28,290 nt of DNA from an uncultured Sutterella sp. (GCA_905202595.1 CAJKSP010000031.1:1-28290); one strand, 5' to 3'. Positions 14,574-22,350 are shown, counted from the first letter of the stretch. Numbers and translations are program-made. The notes: generated by a model from the sequence alone, not told the origin.

Positions 14574-15908
14574 TTATTCGCCTTCGCTCGGCACAATCTC
14601 GAGCGAATTCGGATCTACCGATTTGGCCTTGAAGACGCCGACGCTGGGCTCGGCGGCTTCGTAAGGCTCGCCAGCCAGCGTCTTGACGAGAGCTTCAAGG
14701 ATGATCTGAGCGCCGTCGCAGGGTACGGCCATGCCGATCTGGCGGCGCACGCTCTCTTTGTTGCCATAGAAGACGAAGTCGTCAGGGAAAGTCTGAAGGC
14801 GGGCGCGCTCGCGGTTCGTCAGAGCGCGATTTTCCGACCAATGGTAGACATGCGTGCCGCCGCCGCCGGATCCCGTCACCGTGTAGGCGGGCTTTGACGA
14901 ATCAAGCCTGCGGTAGATCTGCGACAGGCGGGCGCCCTTGACATTGAGCTTCAGATGATCCGGCAGACGTCCGGCTTCTTCTGCCTGCCAGACGTTTTCG
15001 CCTTCTCGGATGTACGAGAGGCGTTCGGCGACGATTCGCGACTGGCGCGTCTGCTCCTGATTCGCTGCCGACGGCGGTATGCCTTCGAGCGCTTCCCGGC
15101 ACGACTTCCATCGTCCGGAGGGCTTGGGCACCTTGAATTCCAGGCCGAGATCGCCGCGCATTCCTATCAGGATGTAGCGGTGCCGTGCCTGCGGAACGCC
15201 GTAGTCTTCGAATTTATACAGATTGGCAGTGATCGTATAGCCGTAAAGGCCGGCATTGTTGAGCGCGGCCAGAATGACTTTGAATGCTTTGCCGGCGTTG
15301 GCGGAGCTGAGCCCTGATACGTTTTCGGCAAAGAAGAAGAGCGGATTCACCCGGCTGATGTATTGCACGCCGTACGCAAAAAGTCCGCCGAAGTGCCCGT
15401 CAAGCCCCTTCGACTCGCCGACAAGCGAAAAGTCGTTGCAGGGGAATCCGTAGAGAAAGCCGTCAACAGGGGGAAGCGAGTCGATGTCGAGCTTTCGGAC
15501 GTCTTCGCAGATGCACATCGCGTTCGGAGCGTCCCGCAGGACATTTTCTCGATAAGTGCGGCAGGTGTCGGCATCGTAGTCCGTCGACCACACATGTTCG
15601 AATGAAAAGCCGTCGAGCTTGGTGCGGTTGAGCGCGACGCCGATGCCGCCGGGGCCGGAGAACATTTCTCCAACTGTCAGTGTGCCGACATGAAGCTGAG
15701 GAATGCCTTCGGGAGCTGCGGCGCCGGCTTCGGTCTGCTTGGCGGAGGCTGCGGACTTGCTCTTGAGCTCCGGCTTGCGGTGCTGAATGTATGCGCTGAG
15801 GATCTCCTGCGCCCGTTCGTCGACGGACACGCCCTCTGCTTTGCACAAGGAGGAGAAGGTTTCAAGATCGTCGTCTTTCAGTCGGATCGTCAAGGGGGCT
15901 TTAGGCAT
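14574..15908 (-). CDS. DNA (cytosine-5) methyltransferase with N-terminal RHH-like region
   Basis: A 444-residue C5 methyltransferase that should transfer a methyl group from SAM to cytosine in a specific site, marking host DNA. The ordered motifs are I (FSGPGGIG, 83-90), IV (FPCNDFS, 155-161, nucleophile Cys157), VI (AENV, 194-197), VIII (QARHRY, 240-245), IX (RALTNRERARLQTFP, 361-375) and X (QIGMAVP, 390-396). The target recognition region is about 250-355. The first 45 residues have the strand-helix-helix pattern of CopG/Arc ribbon-helix-helix proteins (TIRLKDDDLETF, then VDERAQEILSAYI), joined by an Ala-rich linker, so the protein may also bind DNA as a repressor; that is inference. It sits 63 bases after the endonuclease gene and directly before vsr. 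Confidence 0.95.
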   Translation of the reverse strand: MPKAPLTIRLKDDDLETFSSLCKAEGVSVDERAQEILSAYIQHRKPELKSKSAASAKQTEAGAAAPEGIPQLHVGTLTVGEMFSGPGGIGVALNRTKLDGFSFEHVWSTDYDADTCRTYRENVLRDAPNAMCICEDVRKLDIDSLPPVDGFLYGFPCNDFSLVGESKGLDGHFGGLFAYGVQYISRVNPLFFFAENVSGLSSANAGKAFKVILAALNNAGLYGYTITANLYKFEDYGVPQARHRYILIGMRGDLGLEFKVPKPSGRWKSCREALEGIPPSAANQEQTRQSRIVAERLSYIREGENVWQAEEAGRLPDHLKLNVKGARLSQIYRRLDSSKPAYTVTGSGGGGTHVYHWSENRALTNRERARLQTFPDDFVFYGNKESVRRQIGMAVPCDGAQIILEALVKTLAGEPYEAAEPSVGVFKAKSVDPNSLEIVPSEGE

Positions 15909-15971
15909 TTTGAGGCTTCAAAGGAAACTATGGCCTCGAATTGTATCTGCGTCCGGCGCCGTGCGCAGCTT

Positions 15972-17609
15972 TTAGTCGCAGCCGCATGCGCTGACGATGG
16001 ATTCGGCGGAGGCGAAGATGGCGCCGGACTGAAAGGCGCGCCAAAGCTTCTCTGGCGAAGGGCGATCCGCCAGCGCGGCCAAATCAAGAAGAGCGCTGGC
16101 AGTCAGTGCGGAAACTGGCTTTCCGTACTTTTCGGCGCAGGAAGCCAGAGAGCGCGCCAGCGCGCCGGGGCTTCTGCCGAAGCCGCCGGCAATGTAGAGG
16201 AAGAACGCGGCCGGCGATGAAGCGTCGATCTCAGTCCAGCAGTTTTTGTAGTAGGCGGCAAGCTTCGCCGTGTCGCCGAGAGGGAAGTCGTAGCGCTGCG
16301 TGGCTTTGGTGTCGGCAAAGGCGCTCTCCTTCATGGCGGAGGATTTGATCCAGATGTCCGGATACCCGCCCTCCCGCTTCGCGCGCCGCTGGCCGATCTG
16401 GACGGAGCTGTCGAAGCCGAGCTTTCTGAAGAGCGCAGCCGCGGCTTTCTCGAAGACCAGGGACTGCTGGCCGCCGGAGCTTGCCGCTCGCGTGACGACG
16501 TCGCGCTCTATGGTTGGAACTCGAGCCTTCAAGGAGTCGATCAGGACGGCGATTTCAGCTTCAGTTTTGCCCCAGCGCCGCGCTTGGGCTTTGATGAAGG
16601 CGCCATGATCGAATTCGAAGGGAGCGGCTTCTGCAGCGGCGATGTATTGGCTTTGGAGCATGGCTTGAAAGCCGTTGATTCGGCGCTGGCTCAAGCTGCG
16701 GACAGCCTTCGTCTGATCGTAGCGCCCATAGTGCTGCTGCCAGGCGGCTTCGCATCCGCGCTCGATGGGCTTGACCTCATCGCCTTCCGCCATCCATTTG
16801 GCGATTTCGGCCTGAACTTCCGGCAGGCCTGTAAGCAGAAAGCGTCCTTTGAAGTCAGGCGATTCGGCGATGATCTGTGCGGCCAGCAGATAGTTCTTGG
16901 CCGTATTGGCGATGGTCAGAGCGTCTTCAATGCCTTTTTGGAAGTCGTCCTTCGGGTTGTCTGCATGAAAGCGGCGCGGCGTGCGAAGGTCGTCGACGCT
17001 TTCTATGACGGGATCAAGGCCTTCGTCAGCCTCTCGGACCTGGAGAATGAGGCGGACGCACTTTTCGTAATCGCTGAATGTGCGTCCATAGACGACGGGA
17101 ACGGCGATGTCAGTGCATGTAAGCCAGCCTCCCAGCCGCTTATCCTGCAGAAGGCGGACGAGGAAGACAAAAGGCTTCACCGACATGGCTGGAGAGATGC
17201 GCACCATGGGACCGCTGCCGTAGACGGAAGGGTACTGCATCCGAAGAAGCTGACAGCGCAGAACCTTGAGCGGCTGATCGCCGTCCATCAGGAGTTCTCC
17301 GGCCCGAGTGGTTCTGTAGCTGCCGCTGGCGTCGCGCCAGAAGAATCCGAGGCAGGCCAGCTGAGCCAGATAGGTGCGCAGGCCGCCGCTGTTGCTGACG
17401 CCGGCTTGGTTCTTCTCTGCTTTGACGCCAAGCTCTTGAAGCTGAAGATAAAGCTGATCCTGCACATCCTGAGACACCAGATCTCCAGTGCAGGCAGCGA
17501 TGAGCTTGCTGATCTGAACAAGCTTCCAAGGCTCAATGCGGCGGATGTTTCTGGGAAACATCCACATGGTCCGAAATGCAGGCTTGACTTGCGCAGGAAC
17601 GGCGGGCAT
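15972..17609 (-). CDS. Restriction endonuclease with FokI-like cleavage domain
   Basis: A 545-residue protein with two parts. The N-terminal 160 residues look like a winged-helix recognition region (a helix-rich stretch at 28-60, then LGFFWRDASGSYRTTRAGELL at 87-107). The C-terminal 170 residues match the FokI nuclease domain in order and spacing: FEKAAA (386-391), YPD (416-418, Asp418), ADTKA (432-436, Asp433 and Lys435), YDFPLGD (440-446), FFLYIAGGF (469-477) and a last GKPVSALTASALL block. The Asp-Asp-Lys set is the PD-(D/E)XK active site. Such enzymes are usually type IIS or related, cutting away from an asymmetric site. The ATG at 17609 is preceded by GAGAG; Met15 (17567) is an alternative. 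It is the first gene of the defence locus and is divergent from the 154-aa gene. Confidence 0.82.
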   Translation of the reverse strand: MPAVPAQVKPAFRTMWMFPRNIRRIEPWKLVQISKLIAACTGDLVSQDVQDQLYLQLQELGVKAEKNQAGVSNSGGLRTYLAQLACLGFFWRDASGSYRTTRAGELLMDGDQPLKVLRCQLLRMQYPSVYGSGPMVRISPAMSVKPFVFLVRLLQDKRLGGWLTCTDIAVPVVYGRTFSDYEKCVRLILQVREADEGLDPVIESVDDLRTPRRFHADNPKDDFQKGIEDALTIANTAKNYLLAAQIIAESPDFKGRFLLTGLPEVQAEIAKWMAEGDEVKPIERGCEAAWQQHYGRYDQTKAVRSLSQRRINGFQAMLQSQYIAAAEAAPFEFDHGAFIKAQARRWGKTEAEIAVLIDSLKARVPTIERDVVTRAASSGGQQSLVFEKAAAALFRKLGFDSSVQIGQRRAKREGGYPDIWIKSSAMKESAFADTKATQRYDFPLGDTAKLAAYYKNCWTEIDASSPAAFFLYIAGGFGRSPGALARSLASCAEKYGKPVSALTASALLDLAALADRPSPEKLWRAFQSGAIFASAESIVSACGCD

Positions 17610-17730
17610 AAGAAGGCTCTCTTGTCGACTGCTTTATTCTACCGTTGAAGATTCTGACGGCGCCTTCTTCCAGGGGAAGCGGGCGGCAACGGCGGATTCT
17701 TCAAAGGATTTTGGAGATCAAGGAGAGGAA
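17610..17730. promoter_or_regulatory. Divergent promoter region of the defence locus
   Basis: These 121 bases separate the minus-strand endonuclease start from the plus-strand 154-aa gene, so both promoters should lie here. On the minus strand TAGAAT (plus positions 17636-17641) could be a -10 box 26 bases before the endonuclease ATG, but no good -35 box is found at the usual spacing. On the plus strand AAGGAGAGG just before 17731 is a strong ribosome binding site. Confidence 0.4.
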
Positions 17731-18195
17731 ATGAAGAATCCTGCAGAAAGCATGACGTATGTCGTCAGGGGAGGCCGATATGTGCGGGATCCCGTATGGG
17801 TGATTTATGAAGATGCGGACGGCTTGTGGCGGTATTACTGGAAAAAGGGGCGCACTCCATGCCGATCGACAGGCGACAAGGCTGTGCTCTTCGGAGCCAT
17901 AGCTTCGGGCTGCCAGGTCCGCTGGGCGAGCATTCACGGCGGTCCGTCCTCGGCGCTGGTTGCCGCCAAGCAGGTTGAAATCGTGCTGGACGGCGTGGAT
18001 GTAGTGCCCTTTTCATTCTTTCTCAAGGATGACGCAGAGCCGAGCAGCGAAGAGCTTGCGCGCAGAGGCCAGGCTCTTATGGAGAAAATCGAGGCTGTCC
18101 GCCAGGATCCCGACAATCCGCTCAATATGCCGCCTGCCGGCGTCAGGCTGCATGAGCTGGCCGGGATGCTTGAGGCGGCGGATGAACCGCGGTGA
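17731..18195 (+). CDS. Hypothetical protein, 154 residues
   Basis: I do not recognise this protein. The ATG has a strong AAGGAGAGG ribosome binding site immediately upstream, which decides the start over possible longer forms. It is soluble, with no signal peptide or membrane segment. The N-terminal half is rich in aromatic residues and charge (DPVWVIYEDADGLWRYYWKK at 20-39), followed by an alternating hydrophobic stretch (84-100); the C-terminal third is predicted helical and acidic. It is transcribed away from the defence locus and toward the M20 amidohydrolase gene 142 bases on. Position alone does not show whether it belongs to the defence locus or to the flanking chromosome. Confidence 0.75.
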   Translation: MKNPAESMTYVVRGGRYVRDPVWVIYEDADGLWRYYWKKGRTPCRSTGDKAVLFGAIASGCQVRWASIHGGPSSALVAAKQVEIVLDGVDVVPFSFFLKDDAEPSSEELARRGQALMEKIEAVRQDPDNPLNMPPAGVRLHELAGMLEAADEPR

Positions 18196-18337
18196 AGGCC
18201 CGAGGCGAATTTCCACGCCCTGCGCTAAGCTCAAGGGCATTCTTCATCGGAATCCCGGCGCATTCTGCGATCCCGGCGGGCATGGCCTTCGGGAGAGCCG
18301 GCGATGAAGACTCGCCCAAAAAAGGACAGTCAGAAAA

Positions 18338-19540
18338 ATGACCGAAATTCTTGAAAAAGAACACTGCTTCCCGGAACTTGTCGAATGGTTCGACGAACTC
18401 GCTGCGTTCCGGCATGACCTTCATGCAAATCCCGAGCTCGGCTTCGATACGGCGCGCACGTGCGGCAAGATCGTTGAGGCGCTGAAAAGCTTCGGCATCG
18501 AAAAGATCGACAGCAACAGCGTCGAGGGTGCCGTCTTTGCGCTGATTGAAGGCAATCGTCCGGGCAAGACGGTGGCGATTCGCGGCGACATTGATGCGCT
18601 GCCGATGGATGACGGCAGCAGCAATGCCTGGAAGAGCACGACGCCCGTGCGCTGCCATGCCTGCGGCCATGACGGCCACGCCACGTGGGTGCTCGGCGCG
18701 GTGCGCTGGCTCGCTGCGCATCGCGACTTCCCGGGCCGCGTGCTCGCGATCTTCCAGCCTGCTGAAGAGATCGGCCGCGGCGCCAAGGCGGTCTGCGATG
18801 CCGGCATTCTCGAAAAGTACAGCGTTGCCGAAATCTACGGCATGCATGACGAAGCGACGCTGCCGAAGGGCGTCATCGGCTGCTGCAAGGGGCCGGCGCA
18901 GGCGTCCTGCGACTTCTTCTACGTCAAGATCAAGGGCGTGGGCACGCACGGCGCTCGCCCGCATCTCGGCATCGATCCGATTCCTGCAGGCTGCGAGCTC
19001 GTGGGCGCGCTGCAGACGATTGTCTCGCGCAAGGTGAACCCGGTCGAGAAGGCTGTGCTTTCGGTCTGCTCCGTCAATGCCGGCCGCTTCGGCACGGCAA
19101 ACGTCATTCCGGGCGAATTCGATCTCTGCGGCACGGTCCGCACGTTCAACCAGTCAGTGCGCGAGCAGATTGAAGCGGAGATCCGCCGCATGAGCAAGAG
19201 CGTGGCGGAAGCGTCCGGCTGCACGGCTGAAGTTCGCTACGACCGCCTCACGCCTTCGGTCAACAACAGCGCCGACGCGATTGATCACTTTGCGGATTTT
19301 GTCCGCCGCCAGTTCGGGGAAGGGCATATCGACATGTCGTTCCCGATGACGATGGGCGGCGAAGACTTTGCGGAGTACCAGTTCAAGGTTCCGGGCTGCA
19401 TCGTGCGCTTCGGCATCCGCGACGATTCGCATACGGTGTCGATCCACAATCCGACCTTCGACTTCAATGACGAAGCGATTCCGATGGGCTCGACGATTCT
19501 CGCGGGCCTCGCCGTTGAGCGTCTGAAGGCGCTGGTCTGA
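18338..19540 (+). CDS. M20D family amidohydrolase (aminoacylase/hippurate hydrolase type)
   Basis: A 400-residue cytoplasmic zinc-dependent amidohydrolase expected to remove an acyl group from an N-acyl amino acid or related amide; the substrate cannot be told from sequence. Family marks are RHDLHANPELG (25-35), RGDIDALPM (82-90), HACGHDGH (107-114, metal ligands around Cys109 and His111), PAEE (141-144, general base), GMHD (168-171), a THGARPH segment in the lid domain (about 204-210) and MGGEDFAEY near residue 340. The length is standard. AAAAAAGGACAG upstream gives a weak ribosome binding site. It is preceded by a 142-base gap and is probably a separate transcription unit from the neighbouring genes. 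Confidence 0.93.
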   Translation: MTEILEKEHCFPELVEWFDELAAFRHDLHANPELGFDTARTCGKIVEALKSFGIEKIDSNSVEGAVFALIEGNRPGKTVAIRGDIDALPMDDGSSNAWKSTTPVRCHACGHDGHATWVLGAVRWLAAHRDFPGRVLAIFQPAEEIGRGAKAVCDAGILEKYSVAEIYGMHDEATLPKGVIGCCKGPAQASCDFFYVKIKGVGTHGARPHLGIDPIPAGCELVGALQTIVSRKVNPVEKAVLSVCSVNAGRFGTANVIPGEFDLCGTVRTFNQSVREQIEAEIRRMSKSVAEASGCTAEVRYDRLTPSVNNSADAIDHFADFVRRQFGEGHIDMSFPMTMGGEDFAEYQFKVPGCIVRFGIRDDSHTVSIHNPTFDFNDEAIPMGSTILAGLAVERLKALV

Positions 19541-19731
19541 GCGAGGGATGGACGGCTCGATCATTAAGAAGCGTTGAGCCTTGTTTCCGTCTGTTGCTCG
19601 GCCCGAATCGGGAGCGGCTCGCGGGCTAAGATCGACTTGAAGGAAGAGCGGCAAGCTGCAGAGAGGCTTCTTGGCAGGGTGCCGCTCCCTTGAACTCGGC
19701 GCTCTCGCCGGGTCGATCCGGAGGATGCATG

Positions 19732-20151
19732 ATGCTCAATCGTCGCCAGCTCTTCGCCGCGGCCGCGTTCTTTGCGGCGGCGCCCCTCATTCCGATGACG
19801 GCTTCCGCGTCGTCAACGACGGATGCCATTCTCGCCGGCCTTCTGGCCGGCGTCACCGATGCGGCCGTTTCGGCCTACATTCGCAAGCACTATCGAGAAG
19901 CCCGCTGGGACGGCCATTATTTCTGCCTTGAGAATCGGCGTCTGACTCGCGACGAATGGCGCCGCGAGCTCGAGCGCCGGCATCGGGCGGAAGCTCGCCG
20001 CAGCCCGCCGCCTCGTCCGCACGAAAAGCCCCGTCCGGCGCCTCGACCGCAGACACCTCCGCCTCCTGCGCCGCCGGGCGGCCCCGGCCGCGGGCCGAAG
20101 GGGGCAGGACCTGGACCGGCTGGACGCCCCGGCGAGCCGCCCCGCTGGTAG
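19732..20151 (+). CDS. Small exported proline-rich protein
   Basis: A 139-residue protein that starts with a likely export signal: Asn-Arg-Arg-Gln-Leu-Phe (3-8), a hydrophobic Ala-rich core (9-21) and a TASA cleavage site near residue 26. The paired arginines resemble a Tat signal, although a Sec signal is equally possible. The mature part has a short conserved-looking segment (DAILAGLLAGVTDAAVSAYIRKHY region, 31-54, then WDGHYFCLENRRLTRDEW) and a tail of about 50 residues rich in Pro, Arg and Gly (90-139). The start is chosen because CGGAGG lies seven bases upstream; an ATG directly before it is almost as good. I cannot assign a function; the tail may contact the wall or other proteins. A strong terminator follows. 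Confidence 0.75.
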   Translation: MLNRRQLFAAAAFFAAAPLIPMTASASSTTDAILAGLLAGVTDAAVSAYIRKHYREARWDGHYFCLENRRLTRDEWRRELERRHRAEARRSPPPRPHEKPRPAPRPQTPPPPAPPGGPGRGPKGAGPGPAGRPGEPPRW

Positions 20152-20189
20152 CGCGGCGAAGCGCTGCCGGCTGAGGCGGCGAGAAAGCG

Positions 20190-20237
20190 AAAGGGAGATG
20201 CGCATCCGCAAGGATGCAGCATCTCCCTTTCTTTTTT
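20190..20237 (+). terminator. Strong intrinsic terminator
   Basis: The stem pairs 20190-20201 (AAAGGGAGATGC) with 20219-20230 (GCATCTCCCTTT), continued after one bulged A (20218) by GCATCC (20202-20207) with GGATGC (20212-20217) and a GCAA loop. A C and six T residues follow (20232-20237). It ends the plus-strand proline-rich gene and faces the convergent nitroreductase gene. Confidence 0.9.
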
Positions 20238-20249
20238 AGCCGATGGCGT

Positions 20250-20813
20250 TTAGGCGCGGTAGCCGAGCGTGAAGCAGAAGATCGGCACCATCGTTGCGGG
20301 CAGGCCCATGGCTTTCCCGAGGGCTTCCCAATCGGCAGAGCCGCGGGCAACGCCGGCGAGGCCCTGCGCTTCGCAGGCGAGGTAGGCGTTCTGCACCATG
20401 GCGCCGGCATCGAGGTAGCACCAGTCCGGGCGCGCCATGGCGGTGCGGGGCGTGTTCTCCATCACAAAGACGAGCGTCGCCGGAGAGCGGTCGACGAAGG
20501 CATGCTGCTGCAGCGTCGAGGCGGCGCGCACGTCGTCGGCCGAGATCTGCTCGAGGCGGCCCGCCTTGGCGTCATAGCGCCAGACGCCGTCGCTGCGCAG
20601 CACGTAGACCGTAACGGCCTGCAGGTTGAGGCAGGAGGGCGCCGTCCGCTTGCCGTCGGCAGAGCTGATGCCCGCTGTGCACCAAAGGATGTTGGCGAGC
20701 TGCTGATCGGTGATTCCCTCGGCGGTGAAGCTGCGGCAGGTGCGGCGCTTGGCCAGCACATCGGTGAGGGCCGCAGCGAGCTGCTGAGGCTTCGGAAGCG
20801 CGATGGTCTTCAT
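20250..20813 (-). CDS. Nitroreductase-fold flavoprotein (SagB/ThcOx-like)
   Basis: A 187-residue flavoprotein of the nitroreductase superfamily, probably FMN-binding and dimeric in the cytoplasm. RRTCRSF (23-29) is the FMN phosphate-binding start, LWCTAGISS (43-51) and APSCLNLQ (58-65) form the flavin site, DAGAMVQNAYLACEAQGL (135-152) is the conserved helix, and the chain ends in GYRA. The short length and the lack of the usual nitroreductase insertion resemble the SagB/ThcOx-like and other small branches. There is no peptide cluster nearby, so natural-product oxidation is unlikely; the substrate is unknown. The ATG follows a strong AAGGAGG site. It is convergent with the proline-rich gene and stands alone. 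Confidence 0.88.
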   Translation of the reverse strand: MKTIALPKPQQLAAALTDVLAKRRTCRSFTAEGITDQQLANILWCTAGISSADGKRTAPSCLNLQAVTVYVLRSDGVWRYDAKAGRLEQISADDVRAASTLQQHAFVDRSPATLVFVMENTPRTAMARPDWCYLDAGAMVQNAYLACEAQGLAGVARGSADWEALGKAMGLPATMVPIFCFTLGYRA

Positions 20814-20888
20814 TTTTTTCCTCCTTTTGCGGGGAGGTTCGCTGCGACTTTTCACCGGGCGGGCGTCCCCTGCAGTCTTTAAAGCGAA

Positions 20889-20934
20889 GCAGGCGCCCAG
20901 CCGCTCTCCCACTGTCGGGCGGCTGGGCGCCTGC
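20889..20934. terminator. Long perfect inverted repeat after the flavin reductase gene
   Basis: GCAGGCGCCCAGCCGC (20889-20904) pairs perfectly with 20919-20934 around a 14-base loop. It lies downstream of the minus-strand flavin reductase gene and upstream of the nitroreductase gene. There is only a weak T-run on the minus strand (TTCGCTTT), so it could be an intrinsic terminator with a poor tail or an RNA-stability hairpin. Confidence 0.6.
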
Positions 20935-20973
20935 TTATTGTCTCACGCAGCCGAGAAGGCGCGCGATGCGGCT

Positions 20974-21543
20974 TTAATCGACGTCGATCGGACTGCCGAT
21001 CGTGTAGAAGCGGCCGCCGGCGACATAGTGCAGCGTCGAGAGCTCATGCGGAGCGGTTTCGAACTTCCAGTGGCCGTTTTCGTAGACGCGCGGATCGGAC
21101 CAGGCGGCGACGGGCTTGCAGACGAAAAGATCCCAGGCCTGCTCGATGTGGTGTTCGGGGACGATCTCGAAGATCACGTAGCAGGCGCAGCCTTCAACGA
21201 GCGGCATGTCGTAGCCGGGCATCTTGAAGAAGCGGGCGCCGCTCTTTTCGAGCTTGTGCGGGTCGTCGTTCTTTGAGACGGAGCCGAGCGCCATGACCTG
21301 CTTGGCGATCGAGAGGGTCGGCAGCGAAATGGCGATCATGCCGCTCTTTTCAATCAGCGGACGCGTAAAGTGCGTGTGCTCGATGCAGGCCGTCATATGG
21401 CCTTCGGTCGTCAGCGGGCAGACCCAGGTTGCCGGCATCACGTCCTCTTCGCCGTTGTATGCGGCGGAAACGAGCGAGGTGCCGCCGACGTTGAAGAGGC
21501 GATAGATGTGTTCGCCCAAAGCGACGGGCTTCAGTTCAGTCAT
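20974..21543 (-). CDS. Flavin reductase-like (DIM6/NTAB family) protein
   Basis: A 189-residue FMN-binding split-barrel protein. The pattern of a short N-terminal segment, a strand with TSLVSAAYN (22-30), ATWVCPLTT (38-46), a TRPLIEKSG stretch (60-68) and AISLPTLS (71-78) is typical of flavin reductases that bind FMN at a dimer interface. The middle and C-terminus contain the CACYVIFEIV strand (119-128). The enzyme may reduce FMN or another small substrate; the electron donor is not predictable. The ATG at 21543 has GGAG eight bases upstream; a second ATG lies 18 bases further up. A sigma-70-like promoter lies upstream and an inverted repeat downstream, so the gene is probably monocistronic. 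Confidence 0.85.
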   Translation of the reverse strand: MTELKPVALGEHIYRLFNVGGTSLVSAAYNGEEDVMPATWVCPLTTEGHMTACIEHTHFTRPLIEKSGMIAISLPTLSIAKQVMALGSVSKNDDPHKLEKSGARFFKMPGYDMPLVEGCACYVIFEIVPEHHIEQAWDLFVCKPVAAWSDPRVYENGHWKFETAPHELSTLHYVAGGRFYTIGSPIDVD

Positions 21544-21600
21544 GGCTTTTTCTCCATTCATTGCGGGCGCGCCAAGCGGTCCGCGCGCCTGATAATGTTT

Positions 21601-21628
21601 ATTGTAGTGTTCGCTATAGAAAAAGCAA
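21601..21628 (-). promoter_or_regulatory. Sigma-70-like promoter of the flavin reductase gene
   Basis: On the minus strand TTGCTT (plus 21623-21628) and TACAAT (plus 21601-21606) are separated by 16 bases, close to the -35/-10 consensus, and lie about 58-85 bases before the ATG. The region is much more AT-rich than its surroundings. Confidence 0.65.
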
Positions 21629-21658
21629 ATGCCGCTGAAGCCTTTGCGCCGCAGGCGG

Positions 21659-22252
21659 CTACGCGGGCTTTTTCGGGAGCTCCGAAAGGCGCTCGAGGAG
21701 AGCGAGGAGGCGCAGGATCACCGGCCGGATGGCGGCGCTTGCGGGGTTCTTGAGCGCTGCATCGAACGCAAGCGGCGCCCAGCGATTGATGTGGCGCTCG
21801 ATGAAGTCGGCGGCGGCCCCGGGCTCGCCGCGGCGAAGGAGCGTGCCCGCAAAGATGAGCTCGTAGAGAATGTGGTCGGGCGGCAGCGTGGCATCCACGT
21901 CGAGCGCGAGATCATGCCGGCGGTAGATGGCGTCGACTTCAAAGGCCTGCGCCTGATGGCTCAGATGCTGAGGATTGAACCAGGCGCTTTCGGAGAGGGG
22001 AATCGTCGTCTCGCCCACGCCGTAGAAGAGCTTCGCCATGGCCTTTTCGGCTTCCAGGGGCTTGAGGTCCGGCGGCGGCAGAGACGCCGCCCGGCTGCCG
22101 ATCATCTCGTCGGCGAGCTGCGCCACGGCCGGCCACTGAATGAACCAGTCGCGCTCGCTGCCGCGGCCGGCAAAGAAGAGGGCGAAGAACTGCAGCGCCT
22201 GCCCGAGCGGTTCGAGCAGCTGCTGAGGGATGGGTTCGGCGGCTTCGGTCAT
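21659..22252 (-). CDS. TorD/DmsD-family molybdoenzyme chaperone
   Basis: A 197-residue, all-helical protein resembling TorD-family chaperones that hold molybdenum enzymes of the DMSO reductase family until the cofactor is inserted and Tat export follows. The best-matching region is an FxNPQHL segment (91-97), YRRHDLALD (110-118), LPPDHILYELIFAGTLLRRGE (123-143), and HINRWAP (154-160). These are the conserved C-terminal half of the family; the N-terminal half is variable. AAGGAG lies upstream of the ATG at good spacing. No molybdoenzyme gene is in the window, so its client is unknown. It is downstream of the nuclease gene of the McrBC-like pair but separated from it by a hairpin. Confidence 0.78.
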   Translation of the reverse strand: MTEAAEPIPQQLLEPLGQALQFFALFFAGRGSERDWFIQWPAVAQLADEMIGSRAASLPPPDLKPLEAEKAMAKLFYGVGETTIPLSESAWFNPQHLSHQAQAFEVDAIYRRHDLALDVDATLPPDHILYELIFAGTLLRRGEPGAAADFIERHINRWAPLAFDAALKNPASAAIRPVILRLLALLERLSELPKKPA

Positions 22253-22275
22253 GGGGAATCTCCTTTTTCATGCGG

Positions 22276-22305
22276 GCAGCTTGGCGGCAGCCGCCGCCAA
22301 GCTGC
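22276..22305. terminator. Perfect inverted repeat between the McrC-like and TorD-like genes
   Basis: Thirteen-base arms GCAGCTTGGCGGC (22276-22288) and 22293-22305 pair perfectly around a 4-base loop. The hairpin lies 46 bases after the McrC-like stop and 24 bases before the TorD-like start on the minus strand. No T-run follows. It could end the McrBC-like transcript, protect an mRNA end, or affect translation of the TorD-like gene. Confidence 0.55.
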
Positions 22306-22350
22306 ATGGAAATTATGCACGTCTTGCCGCCTGCAGGCGCGAGGCGCGCG

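Noticed and set aside
3969..17609. Classification as BREX or DISARM
   Set aside because: No PglZ, BrxC-type ATPase, DrmA/DrmB or phospholipase-D gene is present; the Z1/DUF4420/AIPR/MORC content fits a different neighbourhood.
20250..20813. Thiopeptide or microcin-type oxidase gene cluster
   Set aside because: The nitroreductase-fold protein resembles SagB/ThcOx, but there is no YcaO cyclodehydratase or precursor peptide nearby.
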